Program-made: the position numbers and the translations under genes
The notes under the pieces: model-generated
The model's database searches: none
What the model saw: the letters and a program-made list of their open reading frames with translations, nothing else
What the model was told of the DNA's origin: nothing
Assembly: GCF_002257705.1 (NCBI RefSeq)
Contig: NZ_LSLK01000065.1
Coordinates: 1-64,000, forward strand
Origin: Sporomusa silvacetica DSM 10669
GTDB lineage: Bacteria > Bacillota > Negativicutes > Sporomusales > Sporomusaceae
Direction: 5' to 3'
DNA: 64,000 nt
Shown here: one piece after another, positions 1-7,954 of the stretch
Numbering within the stretch: the first letter of the stretch is position 1
Layout of the letters: every line of letters starts with the position of its first letter

Positions 1-127
1 TATGAACATAGCGAGGAAATACGAGGTATTTCATTTACGTTAAGTTATTGAACCGCCGTGTACCGAACGGTACGCACGGTGGTGTGAGAGGTCGGTCATT
101 CAAATAATGGATGACCTCCTACTCGAT
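1..127 (+). mobile_element. Group II intron, 3' end (domains V and VI)
   Basis: The sequence around 46-85 folds as a group II domain V: ACCGCCGTG pairs with CACGGTGGT, leaving a two-base CG bulge, under a TACC/GGTA tip. It is followed by a GAGGTC...GACCTC domain VI stem (about 89-118) and the usual tail CTACTCGAT ending in AT at 127. The maturase gene and 5' end lie outside the window. A CGC triad in the lower stem would fit a IIC-type intron, which usually inserts after terminators, but the class is inferred from memory of consensus sequences. Confidence 0.8.
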
Positions 128-235
128 TAGGCAAAAGTAACTTCTAAAGGCAAATAGGATAGTTGACTTTGTCAATTACATTTACTATAATTTGGTTATA
201 AGTGAAATTATCTACGTTGGGCAGGAGGGGTTTTT

Positions 236-1153
236 GTGGAAGAGAAGCTTAGAGCGCGGGCGGTTGCGATTAGGGAATTTAACCGGTTTTATACTAATTT
301 TATTGGTCTTATTAACCAAAAAATATTGGAAAGCCCGTATTCTTTAGCAGAGGCCAGAGTGCTACTGGAAATAGACAAGGCTGATCAGTGTACTGCAAGT
401 GATCTAACCAAATTATTGCAAATTGACCCAGGCTATTTGAGCCGGATGCTTACCCGGCTTATTAAAGAAAATTTGGTTGTAAAATCAAGGTCAGAGGTAG
501 ATGGCAGGGCGCAGGAATTATCGTTAACTTCCATGGGAAAAGCAACAGTTAAGCACTTATCAGATACATCAACTCAACAAATAGTTAAGATACTGGAGAC
601 AATTCCAATGCAGCAGCAACAAGAGTTGATCAATTACATGGATGGGATTCAGGCCGTTTTATCCCATCAGAGTGGTAGGTCAATCACTATCCGTACTGGG
701 ATACCAGGAGATTTAGGGTATATTGCTTACCGGCATAGTGTGTTATATCACCAGGAATATCATTTAGACCCTGTGGTGTTTGAGCGCTATGTCATGGAGA
801 GTCTGCTAAAATACGCTGCAAATCAACAAATTGGAGAAATATGGGTAGCAGAGAATAACAATAAAGTTGCTGGTTTCATTGGGATGGTTGGTTTAGACGA
901 GGAAACGGCTCAGTTAAGATGGTTTCTAATAGAGCCGGAATTTCGCGGTATTGGTTTGGGACGGCGCTTGATCAAAGCAGCTATGGATTATTGCAATGAG
1001 AAAAAATATAACAAAGTAGTATTATGGACATTCCAAGGTCTTGATGCGGCCTGTCATTTATATAAAAGCTTTGGCTTTACAGTAACACAACAGGTTGAGA
1101 ATGATACCTGGAAAAAGGGTTTGCTGGAAGAACGGTGGGAGGCAATTTTATAA
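236..1153 (+). CDS. MarR-type regulator fused to GNAT N-acetyltransferase
   Basis: A 305-residue fusion. Residues about 5-140 form a MarR-like winged helix (SDLTKLLQIDPGYLSRML recognition region). Residues about 150-300 form a GNAT acetyltransferase with the acetyl-CoA loop EFRGIGLGRRLI. Such MarR-GNAT proteins are a known bifunctional architecture; substrate and target genes cannot be read from sequence. The GTG start at 236 follows AGGAGGGG at a normal distance. It stands alone just downstream of the intron tail. A short hairpin (1162-1181) follows the stop but lacks a clear U-run. The acetyltransferase may modify a small molecule sensed or exported by a neighbour, but that is inference. 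Confidence 0.85.
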   Translation: MEEKLRARAVAIREFNRFYTNFIGLINQKILESPYSLAEARVLLEIDKADQCTASDLTKLLQIDPGYLSRMLTRLIKENLVVKSRSEVDGRAQELSLTSMGKATVKHLSDTSTQQIVKILETIPMQQQQELINYMDGIQAVLSHQSGRSITIRTGIPGDLGYIAYRHSVLYHQEYHLDPVVFERYVMESLLKYAANQQIGEIWVAENNNKVAGFIGMVGLDEETAQLRWFLIEPEFRGIGLGRRLIKAAMDYCNEKKYNKVVLWTFQGLDAACHLYKSFGFTVTQQVENDTWKKGLLEERWEAIL

Positions 1154-1188
1154 AACAAAAATCCCAGCATACGCCGGGATCATCACAA

Positions 1189-1231
1189 GAGACAAGGGGA
1201 CCAAGAGACAAGGGGACGGAGGAACTGTCTT
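1189..1231. repeat. REP-like GC-rich repeats (degenerate)
   Basis: Two tandem copies of GAGACAAGGGGAC (around 1189 and 1205), the second continuing into GGAGGAACTGTCTTG, which can pair with GACAAG. This is the GGGGAC-rich style of REP elements mobilised by RAYT transposases in Firmicutes. Not identical to the hairpin at 1333-1405. Confidence 0.45.
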
Positions 1232-1332
1232 GAGATTAAGACGATACCACCGTCCGTGCGCCAAGCTAAGGGTACATCATATAGTGGGTGTCTTGAAAAT
1301 AATGAAGTAGACTGGAAATATTTGTATGAACA

Positions 1333-1405
1333 AAACACGGAGACAGGGACACCGTTTCTAGGTTGATAGTTGAATAATTAAAACATTCTCCCTGTCCCCG
1401 TGTTT
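1333..1405. repeat. REP-like inverted repeat
   Basis: AAACACGGAGACAGGG at 1333-1348 is inverted at 1390-1405 (CCCTGTCCCCGTGTTT) with one mismatch, around a 41-base AT-rich spacer. The GGGGACAGG core is typical of REP palindromes acted on by TnpA-REP transposases. Its core differs from the hairpins around the transposase at 2918, so it may belong to another RAYT family elsewhere in the genome. Confidence 0.6.
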
Positions 1406-1460
1406 CCCCGATAGTGAGAATTCCCCAAATAGTGAAAGAACGTAGTCATTGTGTCAGTTA

Positions 1461-1499
1461 AAGCAAGCCTTCTGTTAAAAAGTCGGAAGGCTTGTTTCT
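1461..1499 (+). terminator. Intrinsic terminator-like hairpin
   Basis: CAAGCCTTC (1464-1472) pairs with GAAGGCTTG (1486-1494), followed by TTTCTATTT. No gene lies immediately upstream, so it may be a relic. Confidence 0.6.
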
Positions 1500-1737
1500 A
1501 TTTGCCGGAATCTTGCGAAATGAATAGTTCATCCCTAAGTTTGATACCGCCGCTTTGATTGTTTAATTGCCATATCATTTTTGACTGGGCTAAAATAATT
1601 CATGTAAGGTTTTGTATAATTTTAGCAGGATTATTGGAAGAATTATGGAAGTTTTAGTAATTGAAGATTTGTAAAAATTAAATCAAAAATTTCAAAAGAA
1701 TTTTCTGATAATGGCAACGCAACTTGTTATTGCTGAC
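1500..1737. other. AT-rich gap, no gene seen
   Basis: No supported reading frame. AT-rich sequence between the hairpin at 1461-1499 and the promoter of the MNT-HEPN pair. Confidence 0.5.
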
Positions 1738-1766
1738 TTGACTTATTATGGTCGTAATGATAATGT
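1738..1766 (+). promoter_or_regulatory. Promoter of the MNT-HEPN pair
   Basis: TTGACT (1738-1743), a 17-base spacer, then TAATGT (1761-1766), about 40 bases before the MNT start. Predicted from sigma-A consensus only. Confidence 0.5.
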
Positions 1767-1804
1767 GAAGATAAGAATATAAGTATACAAGGGAGAGGAT
1801 GACG

Positions 1805-2161
1805 ATGACGGTAGCTACCGATAAAGACGGCATTGTTAGTGTGATTATGAATGAAATTGTTTTTGAAATGCAGGCTATGTTCGGGCAGGCGCTTCGTCAA
1901 GTCATACTCTTCGGTTCTTATGCTCGCGGTGAGCAGGAAGAATATTCGGATATGGATGTAATGGTTTTGGTAGATCTGACTGATGAAGAAATTAAAAAGT
2001 ATGATGATAAATTTGTAGATATTATGTGCTCCTTATCTATGAGATATGGAGTATTACCAACTATTATTGGGAAAGACTATGAGCATTTTAATCATTGGAT
2101 GCCCTACCTACCTTTTTATCGGAATGTAAAGAATGAAGGGATCAATTTCTATGCAAGCTAA
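1805..2161 (+). CDS. MNT-type nucleotidyltransferase (antitoxin partner of HEPN)
   Basis: A small nucleotidyltransferase-domain protein of about 118 residues. The motif GSYARGEQEEYSDMD gives the GS...D-x-D catalytic signature of the minimal nucleotidyltransferase (MNT) fold. In MNT-HEPN pairs, the MNT protein neutralises the HEPN RNase; in several studied systems it does so by AMPylating a tyrosine of the toxin. The ATG at 1799 touches the ribosome binding site GGGAGAGG (1791-1798), so the in-frame ATG at 1805 is the better start. The gene overlaps the HEPN gene by 11 bases, which implies translational coupling. Confidence 0.85.
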   Translation: MTVATDKDGIVSVIMNEIVFEMQAMFGQALRQVILFGSYARGEQEEYSDMDVMVLVDLTDEEIKKYDDKFVDIMCSLSMRYGVLPTIIGKDYEHFNHWMPYLPFYRNVKNEGINFYAS

Positions 2162-2555
2162 AGAACTGATGGAATTGGCTAATTATCGCATGGAAAAGGC
2201 TCAAGAGTGTTATAGAGATGCTGAAGCTGCGTTTGGGGAAGAAAGGCTTGCAGCTTCCGTAAATCGTTCTTATTATGCGATATTTCATATGACTAGGGCG
2301 TTGCTTGCTCTGGATGGCTTGGATTTTAAGAAGCATTCTAGTATTATTGGACACTTCAATCAGTACTATATTGCAACAAGTAAGATAAAACAGGAATATT
2401 ACAAAATCTTAGCCAAGGCATTTCAAGTAAGAAATCAAAGTGACTATAATGATTTTTATGTAGTTAGTAGAGAAGATGCCAAACAGCAGATGGATAATGC
2501 GAGGATTTTTATTGCCGAAATAAAGGGATATCTTGAACAGTGCAAGCAGGGTTAA
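2151..2555 (+). CDS. HEPN-domain protein (toxin of MNT-HEPN pair)
   Basis: About 134 residues, helical, with the PF05168-like core RSYYAIFHMTRALLAL and a C-terminal RNQSDYNDFY segment. HEPN proteins of this size next to an MNT gene act as RNases in type VII-like toxin-antitoxin modules. The ATG at 2151 has AAGGGA upstream at good spacing and is preferred over the ATG at 2133. It shares a probable mRNA with the MNT gene. Whether this copy is active is not visible; the RNase motif is less canonical than in the R-x4-6-H subgroup. The pair sits in mobile-element debris, as is usual for such modules. Confidence 0.8.
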   Translation: MQAKELMELANYRMEKAQECYRDAEAAFGEERLAASVNRSYYAIFHMTRALLALDGLDFKKHSSIIGHFNQYYIATSKIKQEYYKILAKAFQVRNQSDYNDFYVVSREDAKQQMDNARIFIAEIKGYLEQCKQG

Positions 2556-2711
2556 CTTTCGGTGGTGGTAACATCGTGGTAACAGACCAGCTAACATCGG
2601 CTAAAATAGTCTGAGATTACTTAAAAAGTAAGATGCCATAAAATCAGCTAGTATAATGCTATCGGGGATTTATAGGTAAGAGAAGAGAGTAGTTAAAAAG
2701 TCTGCTACGCA

Positions 2712-2770
2712 ACTCGAAATCAAGTGTCCTGTCAAAGGGACCGTGGGTTCGAAGCCCACCCTCTCCGCCA
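2712..2770 (+). pseudogene. tRNA-Ser 3' relic (probable integration scar)
   Basis: A tRNA-Ser 3' half: a CTCGAAA-like anticodon loop (CGA), a long variable arm (GTCC...GGAC), an intact T arm GTGGG-TTCGAAG-CCCAC (2743-2759), and CCTCTCC-G-CCA to 2770. The anticodon stem does not pair and no GGAGAGG acceptor 5' strand is present, so it is not a working tRNA. Integrating elements often leave such 3' ends at one boundary. A similar fragment lies at 24141-24168. Reading the opposite strand here gives a well-known spurious ORF. Confidence 0.7.
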
Positions 2771-2778
2771 ATGAAATT

Positions 2779-2814
2779 AAGGCTTTTAGGTTTTTTACCC
2801 TGAAGGTCTTTTTT
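2779..2814 (+). terminator. Terminator of the tRNA-Ser relic
   Basis: AAGGCTTTTAGG pairs (with G-U pairs) with CCCTGAAGGTCTT, followed by a T-run. Related terminator units follow at 18501-18542 and 24171-24209. Confidence 0.7.
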
Positions 2815-2846
2815 ACGTCATTTTGGCCATAGTACAGCAACCAGAG

Positions 2847-2873
2847 GAAGCAAAGGGACGTTCTTTTTGCTTC
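2847..2873. repeat. RAYT left hairpin
   Basis: A 27-base imperfect palindrome, GAAGCAAA...TTTTTGCTTC, with GGGACGTTC in the middle. It is the inverted copy of 3696-3722 with one mismatch. The pair frames the transposase gene. Confidence 0.8.
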
Positions 2874-2917
2874 GTATTGCAAATAATGATATAATAAAGA
2901 AAAAACAGGAGAGAAAC

Positions 2918-3688
2918 ATGGCAAGATGTGCAAGAAAAAAGAGTGCCAGCGGAATCTATCATATCATGCTGCGAGGGATAAATCAGCAGGACATATTTTT
3001 GGACGATGAAGACTACTGCCGTTTTTTAGAAATAATGAAACGGGTCAAAGAAAGTAGAAGTTGTGTCATTTATGGATATTGTTTAATGGGGAATCATGTT
3101 CATCTTCTATTGCGTGAAGAAGATGAAGGGCTATCTGTTATCATGAAGCGTATCGGTACGAGCTATGCATGGTGGTATAATCAAAAATATGATCGAGTCG
3201 GGCATGTTTTTCAGAATCGTTTTCAAAGCGAGACCATCGAAACAGAAGCATATCTGTTGGGCGTGCTAAGGTACATCCATAATAAACCTGTAAAAGCAAA
3301 TCTGGTAGTAATACCTGAGGAGTACAAATGGAGTAGTTGTCAGGTATATTATGGGGGAAAGGATTCTTTTGAACTGCTTTATACGTCATTTATTTTGGAT
3401 ATATTGAGTAGTAACAGAGAAACTGCGATAAAGCAATTTGCCGATTTTATGCAGAAACCGAATACCGATCAATTTATGGATGTCCCAGTGAAACAGCGGA
3501 AAAGTGATGAGGAGTTAGCCCAAGAAGTTAAAGAACTACTGAATGGGCAACCGATTGGAATTTTGCAAAGTCTGGATATTGAACAACGTAATAAAATTAT
3601 CAAACAAATCAAAGGAATCGTAGGAGTAACACAACGACAAATAGCCAGAGTAACCGGGATTCATCAAAGTATTATTTTTAAGGTGTAA
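2918..3688 (+). CDS. REP-associated tyrosine transposase (Y1, RAYT)
   Basis: 256 residues of the Y1_Tnp (PF01797) family. Visible hallmarks are GIYHIMLRGINQQDIF near the N terminus, the HUH metal motif in GNHVHLLLRE, and the catalytic tyrosine region LRYIHNKPVKANLV. These single-strand nucleases process REP palindromes. Start chosen at ATG 2918 because AGGAGAG precedes it; a longer reading frame begins inside the left hairpin. The C terminus (QIARVTGIHQSIIFKV) ends right at the right-hand hairpin, as expected for the small helix-turn-helix tail, although it may be a few residues short. The gene with its two hairpins forms a compact mobile unit. Confidence 0.9.
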   Translation: MARCARKKSASGIYHIMLRGINQQDIFLDDEDYCRFLEIMKRVKESRSCVIYGYCLMGNHVHLLLREEDEGLSVIMKRIGTSYAWWYNQKYDRVGHVFQNRFQSETIETEAYLLGVLRYIHNKPVKANLVVIPEEYKWSSCQVYYGGKDSFELLYTSFILDILSSNRETAIKQFADFMQKPNTDQFMDVPVKQRKSDEELAQEVKELLNGQPIGILQSLDIEQRNKIIKQIKGIVGVTQRQIARVTGIHQSIIFKV

Positions 3689-3695
3689 GCAAAGG

Positions 3696-3722
3696 GAAGC
3701 AAAAAGAACGTCCCGTTGCTTC
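3696..3722. repeat. RAYT right hairpin
   Basis: GAAGCAAAAAGAACG...TTGCTTC, inverted relative to 2847-2873 with one mismatch. It starts seven bases after the transposase stop and may also stop transcription. Confidence 0.8.
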
Positions 3723-3740
3723 TTCCATTTTGCTTCTTAG

Positions 3741-3945
3741 GGGAATATCAGATACCTGGATTTTAAGAAACAAGAAACTGAGCTATATGATGAAATTTGG
3801 GAACTATCTGAAGAACTTGATCGGCTGTATTAAAGAGGGAAAAGATACAACGGACACTATCCAGAGATTTGGGGAGGTATTGGAAGAATTTTTGTTATTC
3901 AGGCAGCAGGGAGGCAAAGACCCGCTAGTTAAAGGCAAACCCTAA
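3741..3945 (+). pseudogene. Possible gene remnant next to RAYT
   Basis: Two overlapping frames look protein-like. One gives GNIRYLDFKKQETELYDEIW... to a stop at about 3832. The other, from ATG 3787 to 3945, gives 52 residues ending in QGGKDPLVKGKP. Neither has a good ribosome binding site. The simplest reading is the decayed, frameshifted 3' part of a gene cut by the RAYT insertion. Family unknown. Confidence 0.3.
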
Positions 3946-4005
3946 ACCATAGGTGGGCAGTAGTTTGACTTGTTATATTTTTTTACGTGGTATTATTCCT
4001 GTTTG

Positions 4006-4040
4006 GAAAATAGCCGGTTGCAGCCGGCTATTTTCTTTGG
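4006..4040. terminator. Strong hairpin, possible terminator
   Basis: GAAAATAGCCGG (4006-4017) and CCGGCTATTTTC (4024-4035) form a perfect 12-bp stem with a six-base loop, and A and T tracts flank it on both sides. Confidence 0.65.
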
Positions 4041-4085
4041 GATGGGTGGCGGTTGCTGTAATGGTGTTTATTATCGTTACAAAGA

Positions 4086-4260
4086 CATGTCTACAGGTAA
4101 AATTAAGCCAACTGCCGCAGTAATGGGATAATGCTGGTAAATCCAGCGTTGTTAAGGCTTTGAAGATTCTAATGGTGGCAAACTTATGGTTAAAGGCACA
4201 GTATTGTTGACTAAAAAAATCTTCCTTTCTGTCTTGAATAGTTTTATTCCTATTCTTGCC
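4086..4260 (+). pseudogene. Decayed P-loop protein fragment
   Basis: One frame from the ATG near 4086 reads MSTGKIKPTAAVMG and stops. A shifted frame continues DNAGKSSVVKALKIL, a Walker A-like GxxxxGKSS segment, and a third reads GGKLMVKGTVLLTKK. Together they look like one short P-loop reading frame broken by frameshifts. Family not recognised. Confidence 0.25.
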
Positions 4261-4285
4261 ATTTGGGAAGACTTTCCATACTTAT

Positions 4286-5332
4286 TTACATGAAATTGTC
4301 TAAACCCTCCCCTAGCGGAGCGCGTGTTTGTCTCTTACATTTAAAGTCTATAGCTTTTTTAAAATACTCAATCTTTTTTTCTTCTATTAAGTAAAGCTTT
4401 TCCGCTTCATTTAAAGATATTTCTTGAAAATCAATTTTACTTCCAGGACTACTTTGGGCAACTTTTGGAATATCTACGGCAATAATCTTAGCAATCTGGG
4501 GATATCCTCCAACAGTTTGTCTGTCAGCTAACAATATTATTGGATTGCCGTCTGGTGGTACTTGAATGATTCCTGGTCCTATCGCTTCAGAAATCATTTC
4601 CAGCGGTTTATTCAATTGTAAATTTACTCCGGATAATCGGTAGCCCATTCTATCTGATTGTGGTGTTATTTGAAAAGAAGATGTAAAAAATTGTCTAGTG
4701 CTATCATTTGTAAAGGCATCAAACTGATTGCCTCGTAAAACTCTAACAGTAATAGTAGAAGTGCTGTTTGCTGCAATATAAGGACTGTCGAAATACCATG
4801 AAGTTGACATAAAATCATCCGACTTCTTGAAAAATTTCTGTATCAAAGTGCTGGATAGGTTAGGTGAAGGATCAAGACTAATGATATCACCTGCTTTTAT
4901 AGCTCGTCCTTGAAAACCGCCTAAACCAGCTTTGAAATAGGTGCTTTTGCTCCCCATTATTTTTGGGACACTATACCCACCCGCAATTGCGAGATATGCA
5001 CGACAACCTGACAAACAGGTGCCAAATTCCAAAATACAATCTTGTGTCAGATACACGGGTCTCCACATGGGAACGGGGTTGCCATTAATGGTTGGCGATA
5101 AATTTGCCCCAGTAATTGCTAACAGAGTATTTTTATTGAGCGTTAAGGTGGGGCCAATTAGTGTAATTTCCAATGCACTTTCACATTTTTCATTGCCAAC
5201 TAATAAATTGGCGATTCGAAGGGCATAGGTATCCATAGCTCCACTGACGCTTACTCCATATTTTTGGTATCCATGTCTTCCTAGATCTTGTACGCTAGTA
5301 AGAAGACCGGCCTTTAGAACTTTAAGACTCAT
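4286..5332 (-). CDS. pxpC: 5-oxoprolinase subunit PxpC (biotin-dependent carboxyltransferase family)
   Basis: 348 residues of the KipA/PxpC family (allophanate hydrolase subunit 2-like), with the conserved opening VLKAGLLTSVQDLGRHGYQ and the GAMD and GPTLTL regions. With PxpA and PxpB it forms the prokaryotic ATP-dependent 5-oxoprolinase that opens pyroglutamate to glutamate in the cytoplasm. Start set at 5332 (MSLKVLK), preceded by AGGAG; a longer frame runs back into pxpA and is unlikely. Last gene of the leftward gntR-pxpB-pxpA-pxpC set. Substrate could be another lactam given the neighbouring catabolic genes. Confidence 0.9.
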   Translation of the reverse strand: MSLKVLKAGLLTSVQDLGRHGYQKYGVSVSGAMDTYALRIANLLVGNEKCESALEITLIGPTLTLNKNTLLAITGANLSPTINGNPVPMWRPVYLTQDCILEFGTCLSGCRAYLAIAGGYSVPKIMGSKSTYFKAGLGGFQGRAIKAGDIISLDPSPNLSSTLIQKFFKKSDDFMSTSWYFDSPYIAANSTSTITVRVLRGNQFDAFTNDSTRQFFTSSFQITPQSDRMGYRLSGVNLQLNKPLEMISEAIGPGIIQVPPDGNPIILLADRQTVGGYPQIAKIIAVDIPKVAQSSPGSKIDFQEISLNEAEKLYLIEEKKIEYFKKAIDFKCKRQTRAPLGEGLDNFM

Positions 5333-5405
5333 GATTTTCTCCTGATTGCTATCCGCAAAATTATGGGGTTTTATTTCCATTATGAAGGCTGTTAAAATTT
5401 CTACT

Positions 5406-6182
5406 TCAGGCGGAGCGTAAGCTCTTACCAAAAGGCTGTACGGTAACTCCCGAACTTTCAAGAGATGAGCGAAGCTCTTTTGCGAGCGCAATTGCGCCTG
5501 GGGTATCACCGTGCAGGCAAATGGTTTGCGCATTAATTGGTAATACCGATCCGTTTATCGAGAGAATCTGCTTTTCTTTCATCATACCCAATACTCTTTT
5601 TCTTACGGTAGCTGCATCATGAATGACGGCATTAGCTTGTTTACGGGAAACCAGACTTCCCGTATCCGTATAGGCACGATCCGCATACGCCTCTTCCACA
5701 TAGGGAATGCCCACGGTTTTGGCAGCTTTCACCATGAGTGAGTTCGCGAGACAGACCATGTATAAGTTGGAATCTACGGCTTGAATTGCTTCCGCCATGG
5801 CAATTGCTATGGCGAGGTCATTGTTAGCCATGTCAGTAATGGCGCCGTGATCTTTTACATGCTGCATAACAACCCCTTCGGCATGACAAAATGCTTGCAG
5901 GGCACCAATTTGATAAATAAAGTCTGCCTTAATTTCATCAGGCGTAACTGACATAGCGCGTCTGCCAAACCCAACTAAATCAGGTAAAGACGGATGAGCT
6001 CCTACTGCTACGCCATATTTTTTTGCCAATTTTACAGTTTTACGCATATTAGCCGGATCGGATGCATGAAATCCACAGGCTACATTGATGGATGTCACAT
6101 AAGGCATAATTTCTTCGTCATTGCCTAAGCTGTATACTCCGAAATTTTCTCCCATGTCACAGTTTAAATCGATATACAACAC
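5406..6182 (-). CDS. pxpA: 5-oxoprolinase subunit PxpA (LamB/YcsF family)
   Basis: 258 residues, full length for the LamB/YcsF family. Visible signatures are DLNCDMGENFG at the N terminus, VACGFHASDP, GAHPSLPDLVGFGRR and a C-terminal CLHGDTPGA. PxpA carries out lactam ring hydrolysis together with the PxpBC ATPase. GTG start at 6182 with GGGGAGAT upstream. It lies between pxpB and pxpC in one leftward transcription unit. Confidence 0.93.
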   Translation of the reverse strand: MLYIDLNCDMGENFGVYSLGNDEEIMPYVTSINVACGFHASDPANMRKTVKLAKKYGVAVGAHPSLPDLVGFGRRAMSVTPDEIKADFIYQIGALQAFCHAEGVVMQHVKDHGAITDMANNDLAIAIAMAEAIQAVDSNLYMVCLANSLMVKAAKTVGIPYVEEAYADRAYTDTGSLVSRKQANAVIHDAATVRKRVLGMMKEKQILSINGSVLPINAQTICLHGDTPGAIALAKELRSSLESSGVTVQPFGKSLRSA

Positions 6183-6233
6183 AGATCATCTCCCCAGATG
6201 TACAAAATATTGAATTGCCTTTTTAACGTTATA

Positions 6234-6980
6234 TTATTGTGCAATATCGTCGTCTATTTCAATTACAGTTGGTTGATAACTTCCCGCATGGATATCGGCA
6301 GCAATTGCCTGATATTCACCTTGGCTGATCTCTTGAAATTGCAAATAATCGCCCGCGCTAAAAAGAAATGGTTGGGGCAGATCAAAGTTAAATGCGCTTA
6401 TAGGAGTACGTCCTATTAAATGAAATCCCCCAGGGCACTCTATCGTATAAAAGCAGGTTTGCTTTCCTCCGATGCCTACCGATCCTACCGGTACTTTGGT
6501 GCGAGGATTTTTAAGACGGGGCGTGGCAATTTTTTCTGATAACCCCCCCAAGTAAGCATATCCGGGAGTAAATCCTAGCATGTAAATCAGATATGGGGTG
6601 GAAGTATGAATGGAGATTACCTCTTTTTCACTGAGCCCATGATACTGTGCGAGAGACGACAAATCCGGTCCGTATATCTTGCTATAGCACACAGGGATAG
6701 ATAGAACTCGTGCCTTTCGGTGTGTTATATTGTTTTTTTCTACAACATCGATTAATTGAGTGATTTGAGTTTTAAGATCATGGCGTGAAATGATCAATGG
6801 ATTGAAATAAATTAATAAAGAGCAATATGTGGGAACGACCTCAATAATATTTTTGGATAAATGCTGCTCTACTAATTTAGCCAGGAATTGTACCTTAAAA
6901 TTGATCTGTTTATTGATGACTTTTTCAAAACTTATAAGCAGTTCTTGTTCGCCGGTATCAATTATTTTTATGTGAGACAC
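6234..6980 (-). CDS. pxpB: 5-oxoprolinase subunit PxpB (KipI / allophanate hydrolase subunit 1 family)
   Basis: 248 residues. The C-terminal cyclophilin-like domain has the family signatures YMLGFTPGYAYLGGL and VPVGSVGIGGKQTCFYTIECPGGFHLIGRTP. The N-terminal domain (about 1-90) is the usual KipI-type region. In the complex, PxpB and PxpC activate the substrate with ATP. GTG start at 6980 with AAGAGGTG upstream. First structural gene after gntR on the leftward strand. In sporulating Bacillus a homologue (KipI) inhibits KinA, but the pxpA neighbour argues for the enzyme role. Confidence 0.92.
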   Translation of the reverse strand: MSHIKIIDTGEQELLISFEKVINKQINFKVQFLAKLVEQHLSKNIIEVVPTYCSLLIYFNPLIISRHDLKTQITQLIDVVEKNNITHRKARVLSIPVCYSKIYGPDLSSLAQYHGLSEKEVISIHTSTPYLIYMLGFTPGYAYLGGLSEKIATPRLKNPRTKVPVGSVGIGGKQTCFYTIECPGGFHLIGRTPISAFNFDLPQPFLFSAGDYLQFQEISQGEYQAIAADIHAGSYQPTVIEIDDDIAQ

Positions 6981-7051
6981 GGATAGGCACCTCTTTTTCG
7001 TCGACCATTTAACTGGGAAGACTCCTCCGGTAATCGCATTTTACAGGATGG

Positions 7052-7717
7052 TTACTCAGGAGTTGACAGGGCTCTGGTATTGGAATTTTCTAAATGATGT
7101 TTTATAGCGTTATAAACTTCTGTTTCGTTTCTTTTTTTCAAAGAATTAATAATTTCAAGATGCTCTTGGGTTGATTGAATGACAATTTCACTTTTATTAA
7201 GGGCTTTGTCTTCCGGTAAATATCTGATTCGCAGCGAATGCTGTTTTACCATAGTAAGAATATCACGGAGAAGATCGCATCCGGTATAGTTGTATAAAAG
7301 TTCATGGATCGCCAAATCGGATTTTACATAAGAAATTACATCAGTTGGTGTATCAAGAACTTTGCGCAACATGGTTTCTACTTCAAGAAGCCGTTCACTG
7401 GGAATTGTCCATGTCGATTGTTTCGCGGCATAGGATTCCAGCATCAGGCGAATTTCACCAATCATTTTTATACTGTTTTTGGAAACATCAGCTACTACTG
7501 CCTGCTTTCGCGGTGTAATGGTAACCAGACCATCTTTACTTAACATGCTTAATGCTTCGCGAACCGGAGCACGGCTAACATTCATAGAGTCTGCCAATTC
7601 AAGCATACTTAATCGCGTTCCAGGCTCGAGATTTCCAAGAATAATTTGGAGCTTTAGCTGATTATATACTTGATCTTTTAAGGGTAATGCTGCACCGATA
7701 TTTTCAAAAATTTCCAT
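7052..7717 (-). CDS. GntR-family regulator (FCD type)
   Basis: 221 residues: an N-terminal GntR winged helix (MLELADSMNVSRAPVREALSML) and a C-terminal FCD ligand domain (about 75-215) with the usual acidic/histidine metal site region. RBS AGGAGAG ten bases before the ATG at 7717. It is the first gene of the leftward pxp unit and lies opposite the liv-catabolic operon. The perfect palindrome at 7914-7953 in the shared intergenic region is its probable operator, so it should control both arms and itself. The effector, perhaps pyroglutamate or a related amide, is inference. Confidence 0.9.
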   Translation of the reverse strand: MEIFENIGAALPLKDQVYNQLKLQIILGNLEPGTRLSMLELADSMNVSRAPVREALSMLSKDGLVTITPRKQAVVADVSKNSIKMIGEIRLMLESYAAKQSTWTIPSERLLEVETMLRKVLDTPTDVISYVKSDLAIHELLYNYTGCDLLRDILTMVKQHSLRIRYLPEDKALNKSEIVIQSTQEHLEIINSLKKRNETEVYNAIKHHLENSNTRALSTPE

Positions 7718-7906
7718 ATAATATTTCTCTCCTAAAATATTAATTAAACAAAAAGATTAAGGGTTGTGTCAAACGGGATGATGGCATAACCCTTAGTCAT
7801 ATTTATCCAGAATAATTATACCTTGATATATTTTAATAATTCAACTAAAGTTGTCTAAAATATACTGCGATTTCCAACCATAAAATATATTGATAAATTA
7901 TTTTAA

Positions 7907-7935
7907 ATTATAAACTGCACAAAATATATTGTCAA
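7907..7935 (-). promoter_or_regulatory. Leftward promoter of gntR-pxpBAC
   Basis: On the minus strand, TTGACA (7935-7930), an exact 17-base spacer, then TATAAT (7912-7907): a perfect sigma-A consensus. The left half of the palindromic operator (7914-7927) fills the spacer. Confidence 0.8.
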
Positions 7936-7953
7936 TAAAATATTTTGTGCAGT
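7914..7953. promoter_or_regulatory. Palindromic operator, probable GntR site
   Basis: ACTGCACAAAATAT (7914-7927) and ATATTTTGTGCAGT (7940-7953) are perfect 14-bp inverted arms around 12 bases. The left arm sits in the spacer of the leftward promoter and the right arm abuts the -35 of the rightward promoter, so a bound regulator would block both. Related AAAATATA half-sites occur just upstream (7858-7893). Confidence 0.8.
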
Positions 7954-7954
7954 A

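Noticed and set aside
1095..1310. 71-codon frame overlapping the end of the MarR-GNAT gene
   Set aside because: Out of frame with a real gene and running through REP-like repeats, no RBS.
2670..2933. Minus-strand reading frame containing RVGFEPTVPLTGHLISS
   Set aside because: It is antisense to the tRNA-Ser relic; this GFEPTV-type peptide is a well-known false protein from tRNA-Ser genes.
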